From assembly GCF_030817275.1 (NCBI RefSeq), contig NZ_JAUSZD010000001.1:62001-126000 (forward strand): 64,000 bases of DNA, written 5' to 3'. A program made the position numbers and the translations under genes. Source of the stretch: Paenibacillus sp. V4I7. Its GTDB lineage: Bacteria; Bacillota; Bacilli; Paenibacillales; NBRC-103111. The notes under the pieces were generated by a model. That model saw only the letters and a list, made by a program, of their open reading frames with translations. It was not told the origin of the DNA and searched no databases. Shown piece after piece: positions 17,009 through 25,373 of this stretch; position 1 is the stretch's first letter, and every line of letters starts with the position of its first letter.

Positions 17009-17035
17009 TATATACATAGAATTACAAAGTATATG
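17009..17035 (+). promoter_or_regulatory. Candidate PadR operator upstream of the PadR gene
   Basis: TATATAC (17009-17015) and GTATAT (17029-17034) are inverted about a 13-base spacer, immediately upstream of the GGAGGTGG ribosome site. PadR repressors usually bind such dyads and regulate their own operon; inference. Confidence 0.4.
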
Positions 17036-17047
17036 GAGGTGGCATAA

Positions 17048-17413
17048 TTGCAAAAAGAAATGCTTAAAGGTTACATAGATGCTATTATTCTTTCAGTTCT
17101 GAGTAATGGGGATGCTTACGGTTATGAAATTACTAAAATCGTAAACGAAAGAACCCAAGGTCTTTTTGAGTTGAAAGAAGGTACTCTTTATCCAGCATTG
17201 AAACGCTTAGAAGCTAATTCATATATTGATGGCTACTGGGACGAGAAAACTACTCCTAGAAGGAGATACTATAAGATTGGTGAAAAAGGCAAAAAAAAGT
17301 TGGATGAGAGCAGATTATCATGGCAACAAAATACAAGTATTATTAACATGTTCTTAGGAGGATTATCTGATGCAAAGAGTAAGACAATTCTTGGAACAAA
17401 TTTTGCAATATAG
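17048..17413 (+). CDS. PadR family transcriptional regulator
   Basis: A TTG start at 17048 lies 8 bases past GGAGGTGG. The 121-aa sequence has the PadR winged helix: LKGYIDAIILSVLSNGDAYGYEI ..., KEGTLYPALKRLEANSYI, and the wing PRRRYYKIGEKGKKKL, followed by a short dimerisation helix. It should repress its own operon in response to membrane or antibiotic stress, as is typical for PadR-permease pairs. It overlaps the following gene by 44 bases, so translation is coupled. Confidence 0.85.
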   Translation: MQKEMLKGYIDAIILSVLSNGDAYGYEITKIVNERTQGLFELKEGTLYPALKRLEANSYIDGYWDEKTTPRRRYYKIGEKGKKKLDESRLSWQQNTSIINMFLGGLSDAKSKTILGTNFAI

Positions 17414-18194
17414 TTTTTTATCAAAACGCGAAAAAGCAGAGTGGCAAGAAGAAATGGAATCTCATATAAACAGTTCAGCTTTATCTTTAAAGGAAAAAGA
17501 GGGCATGGGAGAAGAAGAAGCTGTAAAAAAGGCAATAACAAAATTCGGTGAGCCAGAGCAACTCAGAAAGCAAATAACTAAAGAGATGTTTGGATTAGAT
17601 ATCAAATTAATTGGTATTATATCTGCGTGCTTTCTCATTTTGTTTATATTTTCCGCAATCGCACTCCCTAGTCTAAGGGTATTATCACCCTCCTTGATGC
17701 TTGCACTGTTACTTAGTGTTGTTACCCTAATAAAAACAAGAAAACGGATTGACCGTATTCTCATACCTGTTGCATTTACCCCATTTATCATAGCTTATTT
17801 AACAAATATTTTATTTCCTCATGAAACATTCAATTGGTATTTATCATTTTCTATAACATATTGGTATCCAATGAACCTATTTGGAGCTATATTCCTAGCC
17901 TTGTTTGGTCTTGGATTGTATTTTGTAACAAGAAATCAGTTTATAAGTTTGCTACCGTTAATATTTTCTGTATGTTACAATGTATGGCACTTAGTCAGGC
18001 ATTCCATAAAGTTTCTCTATTGGTCGGCAACGGATTCACCAATTATTGCGAAGTATGGATTTAGATTCCTATCTACTACAGCTGATAAGCAACTTATAGA
18101 TTTGTTAATAAGACTTTTAATGATTGTATTCCTCATAACCATAATTCAAGTATTTAATAGATATGTCATAAGAAAGGCTTCACCTGTCACTTGA
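17370..18194 (+). CDS. HAAS/DUF1700-type membrane protein paired with PadR
   Basis: ATG 17370 has AGGAGG 7 bases upstream, inside the end of the padR gene. The first 70 residues (KREKAEWQEEMESHINSSAL... VKKAITKFGEPEQLRKQI) are the 'permease prefix' helical domain that commonly follows PadR regulators. The remaining 200 residues hold about 6 hydrophobic segments. It is probably a membrane sensor or envelope-stress partner of the PadR regulator. Confidence 0.75.
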   Translation: MQRVRQFLEQILQYSFLSKREKAEWQEEMESHINSSALSLKEKEGMGEEEAVKKAITKFGEPEQLRKQITKEMFGLDIKLIGIISACFLILFIFSAIALPSLRVLSPSLMLALLLSVVTLIKTRKRIDRILIPVAFTPFIIAYLTNILFPHETFNWYLSFSITYWYPMNLFGAIFLALFGLGLYFVTRNQFISLLPLIFSVCYNVWHLVRHSIKFLYWSATDSPIIAKYGFRFLSTTADKQLIDLLIRLLMIVFLITIIQVFNRYVIRKASPVT

Positions 18195-18267
18195 ATAAGT
18201 TTCAACTTGGTTCATTCCTTTCATGTCATTAGTTAAGAGACGTCAAAGAATATTCTAACGTTATGCC

Positions 18268-18298
18268 CAAGACCGCCGCTTTATATGGCGGTCTCTTA
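18268..18298 (+). terminator. Rho-independent terminator after the PadR operon
   Basis: GACCGCC (18271-18277) and GGCGGTC (18287-18293) are separated by 9 bases and followed by TCTTATTTAA. It lies 75 bases after the membrane-protein stop and reads rightward. Confidence 0.7.
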
Positions 18299-18329
18299 TT
18301 TAAGAAAACAATAACTATTATGTTAAACT

Positions 18330-18425
18330 GCCCGTTTACTTCAACAGACAAAGGCAGCCGATCGTGTGCCGGCTGCCTTCATGGCTTGATTGAACTATAG
18401 TTTCCCGTTAGCGTAACGCGGCTGC
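18330..18425 (+). repeat. Dispersed intergenic repeat, copy B, with strong hairpin
   Basis: AAGGCAGCCG/CGGCTGCCTT (near 18344-18371) forms a stable hairpin, followed by TTGATTGAACTATAG and TTCCCGTTAGCGTAACG, the same tail as copies A and C. No gene is seen from 18195 to 18553. Confidence 0.45.
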
Positions 18426-18553
18426 CATTCCACGATGACTGCCTGGACAAACATATCACATTTTTCTGACATTAGCTCGAACAAACAAACCGTAATCCGT
18501 TTTACTCGAGAGGATGCGATCTTTGACCGAAAGAAAGTTTTTGACGTTTAGAA

Positions 18554-18760
18554 TCATTTTGTCCGAAGCTTTTCAATAACAGAGAATATCTTCTCCTCGA
18601 TCCCTTCTCTACCGGTAATCGAAAGTAACTCAAATCGAGTAAACAATGTCTCCGTGAGCCACCAATACGTATTTTCAGGCTTCTCCTTACGCATTGTCCC
18701 CCGCGTGAAACCATCCTCGGTCTCTTCAAATATCATGTACTCTTTGTTTCGAGTCCCCAA
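18554..18760 (-). CDS. Hypothetical protein, 68 aa, distal gene of nuclease operon
   Basis: The open frame begins with TTG 18760, overlapping the end of the upstream gene by 28 bases; ATG 18736 is an alternative. It reads MGTRNKEYMIFEETEDGFTRG and then TRFELLSITGREGIEEK. It is small and soluble, with no recognised domain. The overlap and shared direction make it the third gene of a short operon starting at 19882. Confidence 0.5.
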   Translation of the reverse strand: MGTRNKEYMIFEETEDGFTRGTMRKEKPENTYWWLTETLFTRFELLSITGREGIEEKIFSVIEKLRTK

Positions 18761-19128
18761 TGCTCATTTACCGCTGGCAGCTTCCCCCATCCAGTTAATG
18801 TCTTGTACACATATTTCACCACTGTAAGAGTGGGGAATGAATACCCTTCGTCGGACAATGTGACGTCTACACCATAGATCGGCCCGTTGTGTAACCCACC
18901 TGAGCCAGGAATCTCTGGATCCTCTTTTAGTTGGTACAGCTTAATAAACCCGCCGACCATCCATCCAGTAATATCGTTATCAGATTTATACCGGAGAAAT
19001 CTCGGGGTAATAGTGACAAACCCCGCTCGGTTCGCGATTTCATCTAGGTCTTTAAACATCCGAGATAAATTTTCATACGTCCGCTGGATTACCTTGACTG
19101 CATTCGTTATATTCTCACCGGTATTCAT
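18733..19128 (-). CDS. Hypothetical protein, 131 aa, middle gene of nuclease operon
   Basis: ATG 19128 has AGGAGGG eight bases upstream, and the gene overlaps the nuclease gene by 14 bases. The N-terminal half is helical (NITNAVKVIQRTYENLSRMFKDLDEIA); the rest is beta-rich with several Tyr/Trp residues. No signal peptide. The tight coupling to a PD-(D/E)XK nuclease suggests a partner subunit or immunity factor, but the family is not recognised. Confidence 0.6.
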   Translation of the reverse strand: MNTGENITNAVKVIQRTYENLSRMFKDLDEIANRAGFVTITPRFLRYKSDNDITGWMVGGFIKLYQLKEDPEIPGSGGLHNGPIYGVDVTLSDEGYSFPTLTVVKYVYKTLTGWGKLPAVNEHWGLETKST

Positions 19129-19882
19129 ACGCTTGTCCCTCCTGAATTGGTAAGGATAAATAACTATAACCTTTATTGTATTCATAATACTTGTTTGCAT
19201 TTACGGATACCGAAACAGCATCGAAACCATTAAACATCTCGAACCCTTTTTTCCTCAGTAGGTCAATGATATCTTCAGTTGCCAAGCACTGATAACGATC
19301 CGCCGGCGGTTGTGCTTCTTCAAGTGCGTGTAATACATTTTCCCATGTAAGTAAACCAAAGAAGACTTCGTCCCGTATAAGTTTCCTTCGTACAACGTCT
19401 TGATACACTGTGACGCCAATATCAGCCGGTGCCACGAATAATAGCATGCTCCCTTTCCCCAATTTGGGGGCATCACCCAGGAGCGACTGGTACCTAGCCA
19501 ACTGATTGTCGCTCTCCATCCATACCTCGCTGTCTGACAAATCCATATCGTCGTCTGAGGAAAGACCGCTCCTGTATTTTACCTCTATCCCAATCATAAG
19601 CTTCGGGGCTTCGATGATCAGGTCAATTTCTCCGTTTGCATGACGCGGCCAGAAGTAATAAATAAGCTTACAGTCATCAGAAATCTCTCCCAATGCCGAT
19701 CGAACGGTATCACGATGTGATTCGTTTTCAAAATACGCTTGTGATAAGATCGGCTGCAGCCCCATTGTATATGGAACATACCTCAATGTTCCGAACACGT
19801 TCCCGGTGAGCTGATCCTCCAGTCTCTCGTGGAGATTACTACCGGTAGAAGATATCTTGTTGTGGATTTCAGCAATCATCAT
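19115..19882 (-). CDS. PD-(D/E)XK nuclease, first gene of a three-gene operon
   Basis: 255 aa from ATG 19882 (or 19879), preceded by GGGG. The core HANGEIDLIIEAPKLMIGIE followed by VKY (about residues 83-105) is the Asp ... Glu-x-Lys catalytic signature. The preceding LEDQLTGNVFGTLRYVP segment is a conserved-looking N-terminal helix-strand region. It should be a cytoplasmic nuclease. Overlapping translation with two small genes, placement among repeats and lack of a methylase suggest a small defence-type or anti-invader cassette; speculative. Confidence 0.65.
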   Translation of the reverse strand: MMIAEIHNKISSTGSNLHERLEDQLTGNVFGTLRYVPYTMGLQPILSQAYFENESHRDTVRSALGEISDDCKLIYYFWPRHANGEIDLIIEAPKLMIGIEVKYRSGLSSDDDMDLSDSEVWMESDNQLARYQSLLGDAPKLGKGSMLLFVAPADIGVTVYQDVVRRKLIRDEVFFGLLTWENVLHALEEAQPPADRYQCLATEDIIDLLRKKGFEMFNGFDAVSVSVNANKYYEYNKGYSYLSLPIQEGQAYEYR

Positions 19883-20276
19883 TTTGTCCCCCATCGGCAG
19901 TAGCCTAATATCTAACGAAGCTGATTATAGCAGAAATTCCCTGATGCCGGTTTTGTCAGGGGATAAATGTTCGTTTTACATTCTACTGGCGTTCCCCGTC
20001 TACCCTTTTCGCTTTTGCTCCACACTACTCACCCTTAATCTTGAACTAGGTATTCAACAAACATTTTCAAAATAAATTATTTATTCCATCCTTGTGAATC
20101 ATTTCACACCTTAAATATATTAAAATAACTGTCTTGACATCTTGTAGTACCATATCGAAATCGTTAGGAACTTCTAACCAGAAACTAAGTTCATGTCATT
20201 TTGAGCTAGTCAATTACAACCACAAATTTAATTCCGGCCCATTTGCGAAGACCTTTCTTAAACAACTGCTTTTTTT
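19883..20276. other. Intergenic region without recognised gene
   Basis: It carries the promoter region of the leftward nuclease operon and the downstream end of the AP2/HNH gene. I see no convincing frame, hairpin or repeat. Confidence 0.3.
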
Positions 20277-20996
20277 TCATGGCAGTTCATTTAGCCAAGC
20301 AAACTCTCCAAAAAGCTCAATAGCCTTAGTGTTGTATGCTTTTGCAGCATCTATGTCAGTTTCAAATGTCCCTAAATTATAACGCTTATTATCTTTACCT
20401 ATAGACGCGATCCATCTTCCTCGTCGCTTCGAAACCCCTTTGTAATTAGAATACCTTTTATTCTTGCTTACTTTTCGATTAAAAACAATTTGTTGTCTAT
20501 TTGCAATTTTTAAATTCTTTTTTCTGTAATCATGCTTACCCTTTTCGATAAAAGACACGCACGTACCAACTGGTGGATGCATGATTAAATTATGCATTAA
20601 TATTTCTGTTCTTTCCCCGTGAGTTATTATTGTTGTACTCGCATAGCCAGCACCATCAATACGCCAAGTATACTGCTTTAAAATATCATAATCATCGATA
20701 TCTACTTTAGCATTAACTTCTAAACTCAAAGGAATCCATCTAAAATCAGATTCATTATTTGCGCTATTTAATTCATGCATAAGATTTTTCTTATCGTTCT
20801 CTTTTCTTGAGCAGCCACAACTAGCACTTATTCCAGACTTTAAATTACTCGATCTAACAGAAATTTTCATTCCGCAATCGCATTTGCACAACCACATAGG
20901 TTTTAGAGAATTTCTTTGCAATTGTGTTTCAAAATCCCTTTCCAAAACGGTGAGCTTTCCAAATTGTTTATTGGTTAAGTCTACAAGCTTTGGCAT
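20277..20996 (-). CDS. HNH/AP2 homing-endonuclease-like protein
   Basis: 239 aa, ATG 20996. The N-terminus holds a small Cys cluster (CKCDCG ... CGCSRK) typical of phage homing endonucleases. A central HNH-like stretch includes LMHNLIMHPP ... KGKHDYRKKNLKIANRQQ. The C-terminal 60 residues (YKGVSKRRGRWIASI... YNLGTFETDIDAAKAYN) are an AP2 DNA-binding domain. It would nick or cut at a specific site and spread itself. It is free-standing, not inside an intron visible here. It may have been delivered by a phage. Confidence 0.8.
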   Translation of the reverse strand: MPKLVDLTNKQFGKLTVLERDFETQLQRNSLKPMWLCKCDCGMKISVRSSNLKSGISASCGCSRKENDKKNLMHELNSANNESDFRWIPLSLEVNAKVDIDDYDILKQYTWRIDGAGYASTTIITHGERTEILMHNLIMHPPVGTCVSFIEKGKHDYRKKNLKIANRQQIVFNRKVSKNKRYSNYKGVSKRRGRWIASIGKDNKRYNLGTFETDIDAAKAYNTKAIELFGEFAWLNELP

Positions 20997-21127
20997 TAGA
21001 AACGCCCACTTTCGATTAAGTTCGTTTCATTTTATTAGATATTCTCAACCGATAGAGCAGGTTGAATTAGCTCTGTAACCACAACTGCGTATTTTGTGGG
21101 TAGTTTTATGTCGTTTGACTCTGATCC

Positions 21128-22528
21128 CTACAACAAAGCCAGATCAATAAGGGCCTTACGTAAATCATGTGGGATTGGATTTAGATTTCGATTTGGCCCC
21201 AGCACCATTCGAGCTTTTGCTCGAATCTGTTCAAGGGTGGGTTTTGTGATACTGGATTTCCTTGGGCTTAAAATTGAATGAATTCGCCTAGCTTCCGCAG
21301 CCGTCATCTCCAACGTTATCTTCTCGACCAAGGAAGCGATCTCCACAGCAGGCAAGCCAAAGACCTTGGTTGAGGCGGTTGTAACGGATCGGGGTTGTAA
21401 AGCAGTTGTAGGTACAGTTGTAGGAGCTCGTCGTGTAAGGTTAGCCGCAAGCTCCCTCTGACGTTTCATTCTCTCCTCATACTCAGCCGCCTCCTCCCTC
21501 TTTCGCTTTAAAGCTTCCAGTCGATCAGCCTCACGTTCTGCAATAGCCGCCTGTTCAGCCTCATACTGATGGGTTAGCCGCTCAAGACATGCCCTCATAT
21601 CTTCTGTTTCATCTAACCCCCACCACTGGAATTCGTCCAACTTTTCGGAAAGGGATGTTGCTTTCTCCAAAGAGATAGACGCTCGGTGGATATGGTACCC
21701 AAATTTCTTGTTTGTCGGAATGAACCTTTCTATCCATGCGCGACCCTCACTCGGGTCTATATAAGCGAGGCTAAATACATCCTGCGCTTCCGGAGTGAGA
21801 CGTTGCTCACCAAATGACTTTACCCCGAACATCTCACGGAGAACAAAGGATGCATCAAATGTTTCATAAAATTCCTTCACAAAAGCGCTCCACTGTTGGT
21901 CAACACTTGATTGAATTTTCATCTGAGATTCAGCTAAGTAGAGTGATACGATGGAACGATCAGGTACATCAGCGATCCAATCGGCATTTATAAAATAAAA
22001 TGGCCTGAAGCCGGCTGCCTGGTACGTAGATGTACGTTTAGAAATGTAATTATTATACGTGTTGTCCTCACGTTTGCCAGTCACATAATCTACCGACCAT
22101 TTGGTGCCATTCGGAAACGTCAATATGAAGTCAGGTACAATCTTAAGGGCCGAACGATACATATACCCTTCTTGAAGAATAACACCGCGAGGTTTCAATT
22201 GCCCCTCGAGATAGGCACGAAGGATGGTACGACCTACTCGATGCGTAAGAGTGTTCTCGCCACTTCGAATCCGGTGAATATATTTAGTGTAGTTCTCTGC
22301 ACTGGGACACCGGTCTCCATGATGCCGAAAATGAGGGGATTCTTCTCGAAGAACAAGCCTTACAGGTTGATTGCAGCAAAGGCATACAAATGCATCCTTC
22401 TGGGAATGGATGCGGTATTTGTCTTCTAAGGAACGAACGATAGTTTCTCTGGAAGATCCATCTGTAGCCTGCTTAAACCATTCTTCTGCGATATTAATTT
22501 CCTGATAAACAAGTTTGGCGATCTCCAT
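21128..22528 (-). CDS. CoiA-like nuclease-domain protein
   Basis: 466 aa, ATG 22528 with GGGAG upstream. Residues about 45-80 (FVCLCCNQPVRLVLREESPH ... FRHH, CPSAE) have the Cys pair and His-rich turn found at the start of CoiA-like competence proteins, followed by a region with PDFILTFPNG ... WSVDYVTGKR, a likely nuclease core. A long basic coiled coil follows (about 330-375), then a helical C-terminus. CoiA promotes recombination during uptake of DNA; here it is the last gene of the conjugation-like cluster, 21 bases after the DUF2325 gene. Confidence 0.7.
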   Translation of the reverse strand: MEIAKLVYQEINIAEEWFKQATDGSSRETIVRSLEDKYRIHSQKDAFVCLCCNQPVRLVLREESPHFRHHGDRCPSAENYTKYIHRIRSGENTLTHRVGRTILRAYLEGQLKPRGVILQEGYMYRSALKIVPDFILTFPNGTKWSVDYVTGKREDNTYNNYISKRTSTYQAAGFRPFYFINADWIADVPDRSIVSLYLAESQMKIQSSVDQQWSAFVKEFYETFDASFVLREMFGVKSFGEQRLTPEAQDVFSLAYIDPSEGRAWIERFIPTNKKFGYHIHRASISLEKATSLSEKLDEFQWWGLDETEDMRACLERLTHQYEAEQAAIAEREADRLEALKRKREEAAEYEERMKRQRELAANLTRRAPTTVPTTALQPRSVTTASTKVFGLPAVEIASLVEKITLEMTAAEARRIHSILSPRKSSITKPTLEQIRAKARMVLGPNRNLNPIPHDLRKALIDLALL

Positions 22529-22549
22529 ATGGTTCTCCCGAGATACTGA

Positions 22550-23803
22550 TTATATTTTTTCTAAGTATTTATCAATTTCCCGTGTAAAACTGTCTCGTCC
22601 TTTGCATGTAAGAATAACTAAGTTCTCGGGATTTTTACTCTGGATATATTTTTGTATGCGATGCTGCGTGTACGTCCTAATATAAAATATGAGGTCAGCG
22701 CGCCGGATTGGTCCGGCAAGGAGATGAATATTGGTTTCATCGTCGGTAGCAGGAAAGAATTCACCAAACCCACCTCTCTTTGCTATCTCCTCTTCGTACA
22801 TCTGCTTTTGATCGCGGTGTCCCACAACAAGTACATGCTTGCCAGCAAGAGGCTTCGGCTGCACAGCGAGAAGTGCTTTATATTCATCGGTAACCCGCTC
22901 CTGCTCTGATAAGAGACGCTGCAGCAGTTCGTTGTGTTCTTCAAGCTCCTTAATGCGCCGCAGAGCCTCTTCCAATTGCTCCTCTGCGGATTGATTGACC
23001 CGCTCCAGTTGTTGCTGCAACTCTTCAGTTTGTAGACGCTCGAATTCATAACGCTCTTCAAATTCTTTCGCTTTTTGGAGAGCCGTAAGATGAGAGGTCA
23101 TTCCCTCCGCCTTGCCGCCAATACGGCCGCCATAGACGAAATAATATCCATTTAAGATCTCTGTTTCATAGACCGCCCAATCTAAGGGCGTGAATGAATC
23201 CATAAGAAGGGAGGCGTCTTCCTTACGATCAAGTATGACACACGATTCATAGACAGCTATCTTATTGACTGCCTGGGCATAAATCTTATGTTCAGGAGAG
23301 GTCTTCCCTTGTCGACGGAGAACTTCATAGAATTCAAGCTTCTGTTCGTTGCCAAGGTTATCTAAGAAACCCTTAAGATTACCAAACGCCCCTGTGAGAC
23401 GGTCGACTACTCTTTTACTTGCGCCGGCTGCTAAGTGAAGCAGATATTCACGAATGACAGGCTTCGTTACGCGAAAGAGGACTTTCTCCAGTAGAATATT
23501 CTTCCAATCGGACTTCTTAAGCAGCTTGTCATGAATGGTTATTCCCGCACCGCGGGCTATATCGCTGAAAAGCTTCTTATCATCCAAGCTGATTAAATAA
23601 CCGGCAATACACGAACATAGGAGCGGGTCAAATTCGCCAACCTCTTGAAGGGTAAAAGCAACGAATTTCCTTCGTTGCATGGCACGGTCCTCATCCTCGT
23701 TAATCATTGCTCTTAGGGATATCCCCATAGCGGATATGGACTCAAGGGTAGTAAAGTAATGTGCCACACTGGGGTCTACCTGTATATAGCGTTCAGGAAT
23801 CAT
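22550..23803 (-). CDS. DUF2325 C-terminal protein with coiled coil
   Basis: 417 aa from ATG 23803, preceded by AAGGAGAG; the longer TTG-started frame overlaps the AAA+ gene. Three parts are seen: a helical N-terminal 240 residues, a Glu/Gln-rich coiled coil (about 245-310), and a Rossmann-like DUF2325 domain in the last 100 residues (KHVLVVGHRDQ ... ADLIFYIRTYTQHRIQKYI). DUF2325 domains may bind a nucleotide or signal. It lies 10 bases after the AAA+ gene, so it is in the same operon. Confidence 0.75.
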   Translation of the reverse strand: MIPERYIQVDPSVAHYFTTLESISAMGISLRAMINEDEDRAMQRRKFVAFTLQEVGEFDPLLCSCIAGYLISLDDKKLFSDIARGAGITIHDKLLKKSDWKNILLEKVLFRVTKPVIREYLLHLAAGASKRVVDRLTGAFGNLKGFLDNLGNEQKLEFYEVLRRQGKTSPEHKIYAQAVNKIAVYESCVILDRKEDASLLMDSFTPLDWAVYETEILNGYYFVYGGRIGGKAEGMTSHLTALQKAKEFEERYEFERLQTEELQQQLERVNQSAEEQLEEALRRIKELEEHNELLQRLLSEQERVTDEYKALLAVQPKPLAGKHVLVVGHRDQKQMYEEEIAKRGGFGEFFPATDDETNIHLLAGPIRRADLIFYIRTYTQHRIQKYIQSKNPENLVILTCKGRDSFTREIDKYLEKI

Positions 23804-23813
23804 TGCGCTCTCC

Positions 23814-25373
23814 TTAAACTTTTTCAATATCGTTTCCGTCAATCATCATGAAAGTTTCACGGGAGAAATCAGTTTCATTCACGAGACGATGCGATTGTAA
23901 CCGCAAAGATTTTTCATACAGGTTGCGGACATAACGTCCATTCCCGAACTGAGAATCATGGCGTACTTCATCAAAGATAGCTCTCATCTTTGAAATGGCT
24001 ACCTCTGTTAATTGATAATCCGACTCTGTGTACATTCGAGACGCGATCTCTAGCAGCTCGTCCGTATTATAGTCTGGAAAATCAATGACGTTTGGAAATC
24101 GGGATTTTAATCCAGGATTAGTTTGTAGAAAATCATCCATTTCTTTACTATAGCCGGCTAAGATGACAACAATACGATCACGATTATCATCGATTTCCTT
24201 AACTAAGGTGTCAATGGCTTCCTTACCAAATCCATTCTTTGAGTCAGCATCTGATGCAAGAGAGTATGCTTCATCAATAAATAAAACGCCATCCAGCGCG
24301 CTTTGAACGGCCTCACGGGTTTGTATCGCCGTTTGCCCGACGTATCCGGCCACCAACTTAGATCGATCCATCTCCGTAAGTTTTACCTGTGGGAGATATC
24401 CGACACTGTGCAAGACCTCAGCTACAATTCGAGCAAAGGTTGTCTTCCCCGTACCCGGATTCCCTTTAAAAATCATGTGCACCGTTTGTGTACTCTGAGT
24501 TGCAAGACCCAACTCTTTCCGTTTCTTTTGCACAGTAAGAAAGGAATATAAACTGCGGATAAAATCTTTCACTGTTTTCAGACCGATAATACGATCCATT
24601 TTTTCAAAAATAACGACAGGATCTTCAGGAACAGAATTGGATATTTGACCATTCTTGTTAAGGTTAAGCTTGTCCGAAGGTAGTTCTATTGTCTCCTTAC
24701 TCCTATTTGGAAAGACAATATCCTCGATCTGGATTGAAAAACGGGAAACAATCGCATGTTGGAAAACTCCATATTCTGTGTCGGTGTAAGAATAGTATTT
24801 ATGCTCACCGTTAACCATTGCTAAGAGATCATCTCTATAGACACGCATTAATTCCGACAAGGCCATCCATTTGATAGATGGTAACTCATTAACAATGGAT
24901 GTAGCTATTGAGATAAATTCATCATTAGATCCATTAAGATCTATAAAATAATCTGCGGCATTCATCAGACGCCCAAAGCATCGAAGGAGTTCAGGATCAT
25001 TATCAACGGCTGCTAACGCTCTAAAATACTGAATTTTACTCATATTGAAGACTGCCTGATAAATGCTTCTGTTTTTCACAGAAGGCTCCTCGAGTTCAAG
25101 ATGGGCCAACTCATCGAAGAGTGAAAATATATCTTTTGGAGAACAAATAGACTCAGTTCTTAAATAATACTCTTCTAAGGTTTGCCAATCATAGGACTCT
25201 AAGTTGTCAATGTTCTGTAAATGTACACTTCTATTGATTAATTCTTCCAGGTACTGTAGACGTCCCGAAACGATCTCATCACTAAGCAAATAACATGAAT
25301 CTGCATTCTCCTCCTCTAGGAGCTTTTCGACGGCGCTTTGAGCATCTGCAAAATTTCTAATCATCATCCCCAT
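23814..25373 (-). CDS. CbxX/SpoVK-type AAA+ ATPase
   Basis: 519 aa, start ATG 25373 right after the preceding stop. The N-terminal 250 residues are helical. The AAA+ module spans about 255-505: Walker A GNPGTGKTT (304-312), Walker B GVLFIDEAYSL (about 362), and a sensor region with NPGLKSRFPNVIDFPDY. The family includes CbbX, SpoVK and EccA of type VII secretion, which remodel partner proteins. In this cluster it may drive assembly or disassembly of the DNA-transfer apparatus. Confidence 0.85.
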   Translation of the reverse strand: MGMMIRNFADAQSAVEKLLEEENADSCYLLSDEIVSGRLQYLEELINRSVHLQNIDNLESYDWQTLEEYYLRTESICSPKDIFSLFDELAHLELEEPSVKNRSIYQAVFNMSKIQYFRALAAVDNDPELLRCFGRLMNAADYFIDLNGSNDEFISIATSIVNELPSIKWMALSELMRVYRDDLLAMVNGEHKYYSYTDTEYGVFQHAIVSRFSIQIEDIVFPNRSKETIELPSDKLNLNKNGQISNSVPEDPVVIFEKMDRIIGLKTVKDFIRSLYSFLTVQKKRKELGLATQSTQTVHMIFKGNPGTGKTTFARIVAEVLHSVGYLPQVKLTEMDRSKLVAGYVGQTAIQTREAVQSALDGVLFIDEAYSLASDADSKNGFGKEAIDTLVKEIDDNRDRIVVILAGYSKEMDDFLQTNPGLKSRFPNVIDFPDYNTDELLEIASRMYTESDYQLTEVAISKMRAIFDEVRHDSQFGNGRYVRNLYEKSLRLQSHRLVNETDFSRETFMMIDGNDIEKV

